From assembly GCA_032622095.1 (NCBI GenBank), contig CP136068.1, positions 182,344,796-182,408,795 of the forward strand: DNA of 64,000 nucleotides. The letters are read 5' to 3'. Under the pieces are notes generated by a model. It saw only the letters and a list, made by a program, of their open reading frames with translations. It did no database searches and was not told where the DNA came from. Source of the DNA: Siphonodentalium dalli (Eukaryota; Mollusca; Scaphopoda; Gadilida; Siphonodentaliidae). Of this stretch, positions 47,063 through 55,481 are shown piece after piece (the first letter of the stretch is position 1; every line of letters starts with the position of its first letter). The position numbers and the translations under genes are program-made.

Positions 47063-48763
47063 TTAATCGTCCGAATTGTCATCACTTTCGCCAGAAGTGT
47101 CATATGTTACGTCCATGAATTTTTCTAGCATCGGTTTGTACTTTAATATTGACATTTTCACTGCATCACGTTCTCCATAACCATTATTCAAATATTTGTC
47201 GACTTTATCCATGACTCTGTTGTGCAGAGTCCCATTGCGCAGCTGCAGATACGATACTATTGTCCAAGCATAATCAGTCATAAAGTGTATCATATCTTTA
47301 CTTTTAAGGTCCTTGTCAGCTTGTTCTTTTGCTTCTGCGTCTTTCGAGCCATTTTCCTTATACGTGTCCACTTTATCACTCCATTCCTCACGTGTTTTAT
47401 CTCTACTTTCATCACGCAAACTTTTGAAGTATTCATCTTCATTCAATTTAATTTCCTTATTCTGACTATCATCCGGGTCCTCAGTTAATTTTCGTTTTAA
47501 CTTATTTTCTTGACACCAGTTTTTTACGTGTCTCTGAACATCATAATGATCTGCGAACAAAAGCCCGCATTCATTACAAGGGTACGACATGTCTTCTTGA
47601 ATGTCTCTGTTTTGATGGTTCTTCTTATTAATTTCATCGAGCTCACCAGGTGGCCGTATGTCGTTAGTATAGTCATTATGTTGACCCTGGGGCACAATAT
47701 AATTATATGTTATGCCCTTCTGTTGACCGGGGAGTTCTCTGTCATCGTATTTCATCGCATTCTGTTGACCCTGGGTCTCAGTGTCTTTTGTATGTTTTTT
47801 CATCCCATTCTGTTCATCTGGGTGTTCTCTGTCTTTTTGGAGATTATATTTCATGCCATTCCATTCACCCCTATGTTGGTTCGTGTCCTCTTTTAGTACA
47901 TTCTGTCGCAGACGTAATGTGTCCGGTGTTGCGGCTTTTAAATCCACCAATAGGTAACCGTACGGTTCACTCGTCGCTTCCGAAAACTCTCGAACCATAC
48001 GCTGAGGACATTCAGGATACATCTGTCTTGATAATGTTGAAATTAATCCCTTGTCGATTGGGTTATTGAACAATACCAAATATTGACAATTTCGTCGTTG
48101 CGTTGGATCTTTGTTGTAGTAGAAATTCTGGTTCAAACTTATCAAAGATAAGTTCAAATGGTGACTTCCTTCGGAATGCAAATCATTAACTCTCTGGTCT
48201 TTTGATGAAGTTTGCATCAAGTCATCGAGTATAACTAGATTTTTATACCGGGGGTTGATAAGCGAATCCAAGTTTGCTGGTATTCCTCGTATAAAGTTGA
48301 CCTGAGGGGTGACGGTATACTTTAATTCGTCATATAGGGGCTGCCAATATTTATAAAACCATATTATTCTGTCAGGTGCGGGTGATATTTTTGAGGCAGA
48401 CTTTTGTAGTAAGGTTTTCACGAAGTATGTCTTACCACAAGATGTCGGTCCGCTTACACATGCCGTGAATGGATGCTTGAAAATAAAATCTTCATGGACA
48501 TTGGCCATTGGATCATCAAAGCAGGATGTTATGTCGCTTTGTTGCTGTGTCCCCTGCTGGTGTTGTAGTATCTGGTGTTGCTGTAATGGCTGTTGTTGTG
48601 GCTGATGATACTGCTGCCTGTTGCTGCTACGGTCTGTTGCTGTTGCTTGGTGCTGCTGCTGTGGGTGTCGGTTAACAAACTCAGTGTGCTTAGATTGTAC
48701 ATGTCTTATCAAATCATGGTTCCGCACATACCCCCTAGAGCAAATTGAACACTGGTGCTTCAT
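47063..48763 (-). CDS. P-loop ATPase with two zinc fingers, left-arm copy
   Basis: 566 residues, intact and intronless. Residues ~4-26 form a C2H2 zinc finger (CSICSRGYVRN...H..H). A Gln/His-rich linker follows (~35-80). The NTPase domain begins FKHPFTACVSGPTSCGKT (Walker A, ~100-112); Walker B is LVILDDLM (~178-185), and after it SLISLNQNFY supplies the strand-4 glutamine position seen in HerA/FtsK-type motors. A second finger, CNECGLLFADHYDVQRH...C (C2HC), lies near residue 400, then a charged helical region and an acidic tail (SGESDDNSDD). Related P-loop proteins are known from Polinton-type and virus-like elements, where such ATPases are thought to package DNA; that role is inferred here. 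The gene reads outward from the core toward the left end. Confidence 0.8.
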   Translation of the reverse strand: MKHQCSICSRGYVRNHDLIRHVQSKHTEFVNRHPQQQHQATATDRSSNRQQYHQPQQQPLQQHQILQHQQGTQQQSDITSCFDDPMANVHEDFIFKHPFTACVSGPTSCGKTYFVKTLLQKSASKISPAPDRIIWFYKYWQPLYDELKYTVTPQVNFIRGIPANLDSLINPRYKNLVILDDLMQTSSKDQRVNDLHSEGSHHLNLSLISLNQNFYYNKDPTQRRNCQYLVLFNNPIDKGLISTLSRQMYPECPQRMVREFSEATSEPYGYLLVDLKAATPDTLRLRQNVLKEDTNQHRGEWNGMKYNLQKDREHPDEQNGMKKHTKDTETQGQQNAMKYDDRELPGQQKGITYNYIVPQGQHNDYTNDIRPPGELDEINKKNHQNRDIQEDMSYPCNECGLLFADHYDVQRHVKNWCQENKLKRKLTEDPDDSQNKEIKLNEDEYFKSLRDESRDKTREEWSDKVDTYKENGSKDAEAKEQADKDLKSKDMIHFMTDYAWTIVSYLQLRNGTLHNRVMDKVDKYLNNGYGERDAVKMSILKYKPMLEKFMDVTYDTSGESDDNSDD

Positions 48764-48800
48764 TTATACTTGACTAAAATGTCTCGGTATATGGATTTCC

Positions 48801-48806
48801 TTTATA
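48801..48806 (-). promoter_or_regulatory. TATA-like box of left ATPase gene
   Basis: The minus strand reads TATAAA about 38 bases before the ATG at 48763, mirroring 49791-49796. The short distance would give a very short leader, as in compact virus-like genes. This is a sequence match only. Confidence 0.45.
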
Positions 48807-48868
48807 CAAATGTTCCTTATAACCTAAAAATATGTCATGTCCGTATGTTTGATAACTTTATGTAGATG

Positions 48869-49058
48869 AAATAGTCTGCCGGAGAAGCACTGTGTATACG
48901 GGGAATCAACAGGTCTTGTCGGTAAGAGAGTCAGACGAGAAGTGAAGTATCGACTATTAAAACATAGTAATGCGATAGCGAACATCAAACGAGTCTGGAC
49001 ACGCATATCTGTCAAAAGATACAAATAGCCGTCATTGGTCAATCTATCCTCGGTATCA
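48869..49058 (+). repeat. ~180-bp module, core-proximal copy in left arm
   Basis: GAAATAGTCTGCCGGAGAAG ... ACATAGTAATGCGATAGCG ... GTCATTGGTCAATCTATC is the second copy of the module at 45983-46160, with a small insertion (TACGGGGAATCAAC). It lies immediately upstream of the ATPase TATA-like box, so it may be that gene's promoter region. Confidence 0.85.
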
Positions 49059-49120
49059 CTTTTCGTTTTACAAAATCAATTTCACCGAGAGGTTCCCTCG
49101 TCATTTGTAGTGACGTAATT

Positions 49121-49431
49121 GTGGCACCGCCGCCGGCGGCGGCGGCGGCGGCGGCGGCATTGCGGTATTTGCCGACGGCGGCGGCGGCGGCGTTGGCATT
49201 GCGGTATTTGCCGCCGGCGGCGGCGGCATTGCGGTATTTGCCGCCGGCGGCGGCGGCATTGAGGTATTTTACTGCGGCGGCGGTGCAGCCACCGCCGCCG
49301 GGGTCCGGCGGACCCCCACAGTAAAATACTGCAATGCCGCCGCCGCCGTCGGCAAATACCGCAATGCCGCCGCCGCCGGCGGCAAATACCGCAATGCCGC
49401 CGCCGCCGCCGCCGTCGGCAAATACCGCAAT

Positions 49432-49465
<34 letters not shown>

Positions 49466-49475
49466 GCGGTGCCAC
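49121..49475. repeat. symmetric (CCG)n-rich core of the palindrome
   Basis: On each side of ~49297, CGG/CCG runs alternate with the unit GGCATTGCGGTATTTGCCG, which occurs about three to four times per arm, ending in TATTTTACTG / CAGTAAAATA around a ~44-base spacer (49275-49318). The core is extremely GC- and CpG-rich in an AT-rich element and could fold into a very stable hairpin. A TGACGTAA motif sits at each edge (about 49111 and 49480). Confidence 0.9.
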
Positions 49476-49536
49476 AATTACGTCACTACAAATGACGAGG
49501 GAACCTCTCGGTGAAATTGATTTTGTAAAACGAAAA

Positions 49537-49728
49537 GTGATACCGAGGATAGATTGACCAATGACGGCTATTTGTATCTTTTTGACAGATATGCGTGTCC
49601 AGACTCGTTTGATGTTCGCTATCGCATTACTATGTTTTAATAGTCGATACTTCACTTCTCGTCTGACTCTCTTACCGACAAGACCTGTTGATTCCCCGTA
49701 TACACAGTGCTTCTCCGGCAGACTATTT
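49537..49728 (-). repeat. ~180-bp module, core-proximal copy in right arm
   Basis: This is the mirror image of 48869-49058, including the insertion GTTGATTCCCCGTA. It lies upstream of the right ATPase gene. Confidence 0.85.
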
Positions 49729-49790
49729 CATCTACATAGAGTTATCAAACATACGGACATGACATATTTTTAGGTTATAAGGAACATTTG

Positions 49791-49796
49791 TATAAA
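49791..49796 (+). promoter_or_regulatory. TATA-like box of right ATPase gene
   Basis: TATAAA lies 38 bases before the ATG at 49834, in the context TTTGTATAAAGGAAATCC. The mirrored copy is at 48801-48806. Confidence 0.45.
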
Positions 49797-49833
49797 GGAA
49801 ATCCATATACCGAGACATTTTAGTCAAGTATAA

Positions 49834-51534
49834 ATGAAGCATCAGTGTTCAATTTGCTCTAGGGGGTATGTGCGGAACCATGATTTGATAAGACATGTAC
49901 AATCTAAGCACACTGAGTTTGTTAACCGACACCCACAGCAGCAGCACCAAGCAACAGCAACAGACCGTAGCAGCAACAGGCAGCAGTATCATCAGCCACA
50001 ACAACAGCCATTACAGCAACACCAGATACTACAACACCAGCAGGGGACACAGCAACAAAGCGACATAACATCCTGCTTTGATGATCCAATGGCCAATGTC
50101 CATGAAGATTTTATTTTCAAGCATCCATTCACGGCATGTGTAAGCGGACCGACATCTTGTGGTAAGACATACTTCGTGAAAACCTTACTACAAAAGTCTG
50201 CCTCAAAAATATCACCCGCACCTGACAGAATAATATGGTTTTATAAATATTGGCAGCCCCTATATGACGAATTAAAGTATACCGTCACCCCTCAGGTCAA
50301 CTTTATACGAGGAATACCAGCAAACTTGGATTCGCTTATCAACCCCCGGTATAAAAATCTAGTTATACTCGATGACTTGATGCAAACTTCATCAAAAGAC
50401 CAGAGAGTTAATGATTTGCATTCCGAAGGAAGTCACCATTTGAACTTATCTTTGATAAGTTTGAACCAGAATTTCTACTACAACAAAGATCCAACGCAAC
50501 GACGAAATTGTCAATATTTGGTATTGTTCAATAACCCAATCGACAAGGGATTAATTTCAACATTATCAAGACAGATGTATCCTGAATGTCCTCAGCGTAT
50601 GGTTCGAGAGTTTTCGGAAGCGACGAGTGAACCGTACGGTTACCTATTGGTGGATTTAAAAGCCGCAACACCGGACACATTACGTCTGCGACAGAATGTA
50701 CTAAAAGAGGACACGAACCAACATAGGGGTGAATGGAATGGCATGAAATATAATCTCCAAAAAGACAGAGAACACCCAGATGAACAGAATGGGATGAAAA
50801 AACATACAAAAGACACTGAGACCCAGGGTCAACAGAATGCGATGAAATACGATGACAGAGAACTCCCCGGTCAACAGAAGGGCATAACATATAATTATAT
50901 TGTGCCCCAGGGTCAACATAATGACTATACTAACGACATACGGCCACCTGGTGAGCTCGATGAAATTAATAAGAAGAACCATCAAAACAGAGACATTCAA
51001 GAAGACATGTCGTACCCTTGTAATGAATGCGGGCTTTTGTTCGCAGATCATTATGATGTTCAGAGACACGTAAAAAACTGGTGTCAAGAAAATAAGTTAA
51101 AACGAAAATTAACTGAGGACCCGGATGATAGTCAGAATAAGGAAATTAAATTGAATGAAGATGAATACTTCAAAAGTTTGCGTGATGAAAGTAGAGATAA
51201 AACACGTGAGGAATGGAGTGATAAAGTGGACACGTATAAGGAAAATGGCTCGAAAGACGCAGAAGCAAAAGAACAAGCTGACAAGGACCTTAAAAGTAAA
51301 GATATGATACACTTTATGACTGATTATGCTTGGACAATAGTATCGTATCTGCAGCTGCGCAATGGGACTCTGCACAACAGAGTCATGGATAAAGTCGACA
51401 AATATTTGAATAATGGTTATGGAGAACGTGATGCAGTGAAAATGTCAATATTAAAGTACAAACCGATGCTAGAAAAATTCATGGACGTAACATATGACAC
51501 TTCTGGCGAAAGTGATGACAATTCGGACGATTAA
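49834..51534 (+). CDS. P-loop ATPase with two zinc fingers, right-arm copy
   Basis: This copy encodes the same 566 residues as the left-arm gene, with no amino-acid difference. The shadow frames over the gene are identical too, so the two genes appear to be identical in nucleotide sequence as well. It reads rightward from the core, so the two copies are divergent with their starts about 1.07 kb apart. Domain order: C2H2 finger, Gln-rich linker, NTPase with GPTSCGKT and LVILDDLM, C2HC finger, charged helical region, acidic tail. The intact frame in both copies means neither has visibly decayed; arm homogenisation may account for that. Confidence 0.8.
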   Translation: MKHQCSICSRGYVRNHDLIRHVQSKHTEFVNRHPQQQHQATATDRSSNRQQYHQPQQQPLQQHQILQHQQGTQQQSDITSCFDDPMANVHEDFIFKHPFTACVSGPTSCGKTYFVKTLLQKSASKISPAPDRIIWFYKYWQPLYDELKYTVTPQVNFIRGIPANLDSLINPRYKNLVILDDLMQTSSKDQRVNDLHSEGSHHLNLSLISLNQNFYYNKDPTQRRNCQYLVLFNNPIDKGLISTLSRQMYPECPQRMVREFSEATSEPYGYLLVDLKAATPDTLRLRQNVLKEDTNQHRGEWNGMKYNLQKDREHPDEQNGMKKHTKDTETQGQQNAMKYDDRELPGQQKGITYNYIVPQGQHNDYTNDIRPPGELDEINKKNHQNRDIQEDMSYPCNECGLLFADHYDVQRHVKNWCQENKLKRKLTEDPDDSQNKEIKLNEDEYFKSLRDESRDKTREEWSDKVDTYKENGSKDAEAKEQADKDLKSKDMIHFMTDYAWTIVSYLQLRNGTLHNRVMDKVDKYLNNGYGERDAVKMSILKYKPMLEKFMDVTYDTSGESDDNSDD

Positions 51535-51539
51535 ATTTC

Positions 51540-51545
51540 AATAAA
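51540..51545 (+). terminator. polyadenylation signal of right ATPase gene
   Basis: AATAAA follows the TAA stop (51532-51534) after five bases. Mirrored at 47052-47057. Confidence 0.65.
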
Positions 51546-52436
51546 CTTCATCAACATGATATTCTCGTTTTCGTTATATATCTATAAGCTGGGGGGGGGG
51601 GAGAGAGTGTGTGGATTATTGGGAATTGTAGAGTGAGAAACGATACGTAATGATAAAAGGTGCATTAAGTGCCCGAAAATTTGACCCTTAAATATTGATC
51701 TGTCATTTTAACTTTCAACCACTGCGCTTGTATTGTTAACATTCATTCATAATGAGTGTCCCTTTAGAGTGTCTTGTGTTCCTTTTAATATTCAAACACC
51801 AATATTGCATCACGTCCCTTGTTTCGTGTCACTTTAACTCCTTGAGTGTATTGCCCCTTCGAATGATGTCATAGCGTGTGTACATGTAAGATAGTATAAC
51901 ACTATGACTATGTCTGTATCTGTTGTTGGTAAGATGTGAAATATAAATTTCAGTTCATTCGTGTAGTAATTTCGTATATGTTCAACGCTCTTCATTCGTA
52001 AGAGTAATTACCAACTGGAAGTTGTACTATTTTTGATAAACATCGGATTTGCTCATCAGACGATAAGCTGACAATATTTACGCATGGTCTAATTAGATTC
52101 ATGCATAAATGTAAGGTAATTTTTGTTATGGTCAAGTTTTTTTGTTAAGACCATGTTCTAACATAGATCGATAAATAAGTTAAAGGTCATTATATTCCAC
52201 AGTCAAATCTATTGGTGATCGAATTTGATAACTATTTTATTGGAACAACTAAGAGTATTATTTACGTGAGATCAATGAGTCAAATTATTATAAATAATAA
52301 ATTGCAGGCAGTGGTGGATACCCGATTGCCACATTTAGTGATCACGTGATAAACTGATAAAATGTCCAAGTGACGTACTATAATGAGCGAAAAAAATGAG
52401 TTGACCTTCGGCTTCGTCCCGATTGGGTACTGAGCT

Positions 52437-52612
52437 GACACCGGGGATAAATTGACCAATGACTGCCCTTGTATCCTTTGACAGATATGCGTGCGCAGAC
52501 TCGTTTGATGTTCGCTATCGCATTACTATGTTTTAATAGCCGAGCCTTCACTACTCGTCTGACTCTCTTACCGACAAGACCTGTCTACACAGTACTTCTC
52601 CGGCAGACTATT
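52437..52612 (-). repeat. ~180-bp module, distal copy in right arm
   Basis: This is the mirror of 45983-46160, with one visible difference near 52444 (CCGGGGATAAATTGACC where the left arm implies CCGGTGATAAATTGACC). Confidence 0.85.
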
Positions 52613-52675
52613 CATCCACTGGTAGGCCTACATACAGGTATGCCCTAAATAATGGACTGCTTAACCACAGCAGAA

Positions 52676-52959
52676 TTATAGGTAACTTTTCTTTTCTAAA
52701 CATAGAACATGTCTGAACCTATCATTGGTACAATAGCAGTGATATAATGTTACATCATCGGTGCTACCTGGAGTTTTCGGCATACAAAATGATCGTAAGT
52801 GTGAATGGAGTGATAAGGGGTTATTACGTAATGTTGTGGGGAAATAATATAATTCATTTGGTAAAGCAAAGGTGTGACACACGACATTGTTACCATCAAT
52901 GTCGCGTGTGATTGCGTGTACAGCGAACAATTCATTCTGGAGGGTTCTAATTTCACATT
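52676..52959 (-). CDS. small ORF 2, right arm
   Basis: Mirror of the left-arm ORF at 45637-45920, with an identical predicted product (84 codons from the first ATG at 52930). Unassigned Cys/His-rich protein. Confidence 0.35.
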
Positions 52960-52973
52960 ACAATTTTCGACCG

Positions 52974-53282
52974 TTAGGGATTGAACATAGTACATCTCAA
53001 AACTTCCAATAATTCACGATAATACACACCTGTCATATGGGATAGAGAGAGTGTAAAGAATAAACGCTGTTTATTATTTATGTAAAAGTAATGGTGTCTA
53101 TTTTCAGGTATGACAATTATATGAACTGCGTCCGATAAAACACTGGAATGTATGCATTCATATCGATGGTCACAATGTCCAATAAAGCTATTTTCTAAAC
53201 ATCGATTAATAAATTCATGAAAAATATTTGAACAAAAAATATTACGAAAGATATTACACGCAAATAATTTAACATTCGACAT
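52974..53282 (-). CDS. small ORF 1, right arm
   Basis: Mirror of the left-arm ORF at 45314-45622, with an identical 102-residue product. Unassigned. Confidence 0.4.
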   Translation of the reverse strand: MSNVKLFACNIFRNIFCSNIFHEFINRCLENSFIGHCDHRYECIHSSVLSDAVHIIVIPENRHHYFYINNKQRLFFTLSLSHMTGVYYRELLEVLRCTMFNP

Positions 53283-53570
53283 TTTAATATCGAGATTATC
53301 AGAAACCGAAAACTCGTTATAAATTTGTTATTTAAACTTTTTTTAGAGAAATAATTTTGAGGGTTTTGATAATTTGGAAGTTTGGAAATTTTGGGGTTTT
53401 GATAATTTGGAAGTTTGGAAATTTTTAAATTTTTAGGAAAAAATAAATTTTTGAAGTTTTGAATTTTTTTTTTTTGGGTTTTGATATTTTGGGAATATTT
53501 TAGTACAACCAATTTTAGACCCCAAAGATTCTATTTTTAGATGTGACGGTAACGAGGCATCTATTCTTCT

Positions 53571-53576
53571 ACCACC
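53571..53576 (+). other. right target-site duplication (ACCACC)
   Basis: ACCACC follows CTATTCTTCT, the last bases of the right arm, and repeats 45020-45025 directly. Confidence 0.85.
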
Positions 53577-54169
53577 AACATGATTTGCGAGGCGCTATGA
53601 TGTAATCAATATGATGGGGGAGTATTATCCAAACCTCACGATATGCGACCATAAATCGCCGCGAGTCTGTTATACAAGCAATAGGAATCGAATGTCATAG
53701 TTTTACTATTGCCACAATGTATCGCTATCGCGGCCATTACAATTTAGAACATATTTATAACAATATGATTATTAATATTTGGTTAATAACGTTATAATAT
53801 TCTATCGAAATAGTGTATATGTGGGTGTTCTCGGCAATTATCAGTGGTGAGCCCTGGTCAGTATCCAGGATTTGTTGATTCATATTATAAGTGCCACGCA
53901 AGTTCAGTGTGAACCACTGCGAAACAAATCAGAAATCGCGACTCCACTTTGATCATAATTTTATTTTGTCCTATGCAAAACGATATCAGAATTCAGAATT
54001 TTGTATTCTCAAATCGCCGGACGTGTCCGGTATAACATACTATAGTTATGAATACACATCAATATATACATATAGCTAATATTGCAAATGAAAACAATAT
54101 ATATGTCAAGTACCGTGTACACGTGCGGAGAGGGTGGGAGGAGGGGGTTTTGGTGAGGTGTGTGTATAG
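53577..54169. other. host flank, no recognised feature
   Basis: Unique AT-rich sequence between the palindromic element and the LINE remnant. No gene or repeat was recognised; a G-rich stretch lies near 54125-54155. Confidence 0.4.
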
Positions 54170-54261
54170 GGGACTAACATCGAGTCTGCTATTAATTACT
54201 GGGGTGAGGTGACAATCGTGTTGATCATATTTGCGTCCCGTATAATTTCGCTGTATATGGA
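54170..54261 (-). pseudogene. C-terminal end of the LINE interrupted by the Gypsy element
   Basis: On the minus strand the reading frame that runs into the right LTR at 60290 resumes at 54261 and stays open for about 20 more codons to a TAA near 54197. The two parts meet at the shared TGGA, so this is the distal piece of the LINE at 60290-62830. Confidence 0.6.
54258..54261 (+). other. Gypsy target-site duplication, left (TGGA)
   Basis: TGGA precedes the left LTR directly and is repeated at 60290-60293 after the right LTR. Four-base duplications are common for Ty3/Gypsy integrases. Confidence 0.75.
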
Positions 54262-54712
54262 TGTTATACCGCTGGATCTAAGATTTCGTAGAGTCCAACA
54301 ACAAAGTAATTGGGTCGATAAAGTGTATTTAAAAAAATGTAAACTTCAACATAATAATCACAGCACAGCCAATATAATAAACCACATATAAAAGATAATC
54401 CTTAAAAATTAAATTCGCATTTCATTTAACCATAGAATCTCAAACGGGTAAATCAATATTGTGCGTCTGTCTATTTCAAAAGCTAATTACTGAATCACCC
54501 CCGGACTGCGCTAATTTTCCCGCCAGTAACAGGTGAGTGCTAATCAGTGTGCAGGTGACACAATCATTCATGCTCGCTCTCACGCGCATACACACTGACA
54601 CACATTTCAGTTAACCCATAACATGCTGAAATAACAATGCAGGACGCGCACAACTATCATGATACATAAAAGAGGCAGTTTACTAAAACAGATAAAAACG
54701 GAACCTATAACA
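54262..54712 (-). repeat. Gypsy 3' LTR
   Basis: 451 bases, TGTTATA...TATAACA, nearly identical to 59838-60289. It is the downstream LTR because coding is on the minus strand. Confidence 0.92.
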
Positions 54713-54727
54713 TTCACCCCCTCCAGG
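54713..54727 (-). promoter_or_regulatory. polypurine tract of the Gypsy element
   Basis: On the minus strand GGAGGGGGTGAA directly precedes the 3' LTR. This is the expected position of the plus-strand primer of an LTR retrotransposon. Confidence 0.65.
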
Positions 54728-55481
54728 TGAAGAATGGCTCCTGACTTTCACTGAAAATGGTAAATAAATAACCCTTCGGCAAAAGTGAAATCTACAGTTG
54801 AATAGGCATTGCCACTGACAATATCACCATTACCATATTAAATGCTGAAATAAAGCCACGAAAGCACGATAAAATGCTGACGAGCTGATAAAAGCTACAT
54901 GTTCAAATCTGCAACAGGGTAGCTGCAACAGTAGCAACGTGTATACAGGTTGTTGCTGAAATTGTAAAATGGCAAAACAGTGAAAGCACATCACTGAGTA
55001 TAACTGCATACATTGTCTGGTATCAGATATGGAATGTATCTGAAATGAATGATTACATGTAAATGAATATGTAGTACAGGTTAGAGTTTAGCAATGAGAG
55101 GCTGAAATAAAACCTACAGGTAATGACTGCAATAGGTTCAGTCTCTGCAAAGATCTGCTAATACTAAATTGATTCACCGCTAAATCAAATACATATGAAA
55201 TGAATGAATATTGTAGAATATTGGAATGGTATATACAACACTATCTCCAAAGTTGAACCTGGAAATGATCATTCCTTACAGAGCTGGAACATCAGTCGGT
55301 TTTTGACACGTCACTGGGTCTTCAGCTGAAATAATCATGATAGGCCTTTCCCATGAGATACCTGAATTAACAAAGGACATTTATCATGAACTGGTACCTC
55401 AGTAGGTTTTGTCCACTACTGGATCTTCAGCTGAAATTCCAACCAGGCCCTCCTTCATACAGATAAGCATGTGGTTACAAT
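54728..55481. other. Gypsy 3' non-coding region
   Basis: About 750 bases between the pol stop and the polypurine tract. A motif near CATCAGTCGGTTTTTGACAC/CTCAGTAGGTTTTGTCCAC with GGATCTTCAGCTGAAAT occurs twice (about 55288-55330 and 55400-55440). No coding was recognised. Confidence 0.5.

Larger units (their letters stand above)
45026..53570. mobile_element. palindromic Polinton/Maverick-like element
   Basis: The 8545 bases form an almost perfect inverted repeat about position 49298, with arms of ~4.27 kb and a central spacer of only ~44 bases. The ends read AGAAGAATAG ... CTATTCTTCT and are flanked by a 6-bp direct duplication. A 6-bp duplication, long TIRs and AG-starting ends are the reported hallmarks of Polinton/Maverick elements, and the main gene is a P-loop ATPase resembling viral genome-packaging types. 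DNA polymerase B, integrase, protease and capsid genes are all absent, so it is non-autonomous. Differences seen by eye between arms are few: near 45270 (AAAAAATT/AACAAATT), in the A/T tract around 45165, near 46151, near 48857 and in the GC core. Arm order from the outside: A/T-rich minisatellite, two small ORFs, a ~180-bp module, ~900 non-coding bases, the ATPase gene, a second module, the core. Confidence 0.75.

Noticed and set aside
47222-48069. Open frames of 88, 128 and 120 codons on the strand opposite the left ATPase gene (and their mirrors at 50528-51375)
   Set aside because: They are antisense shadows of the ATPase frame, and their conservation between arms follows from arm identity.
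49082-49655. Arg-rich and Ala-rich frames over the GC core
   Set aside because: They are translations of CCG/CGG triplets in different frames and carry no domain signal.
45026-53570. Parvovirus-like or foldback (FB-type) transposon as the source of the palindrome
   Set aside because: No parvoviral replication or capsid frame is visible, and FB-type elements do not carry this ATPase or a 6-bp duplication with AG ends; a Polinton-type origin fits better, though not proven.
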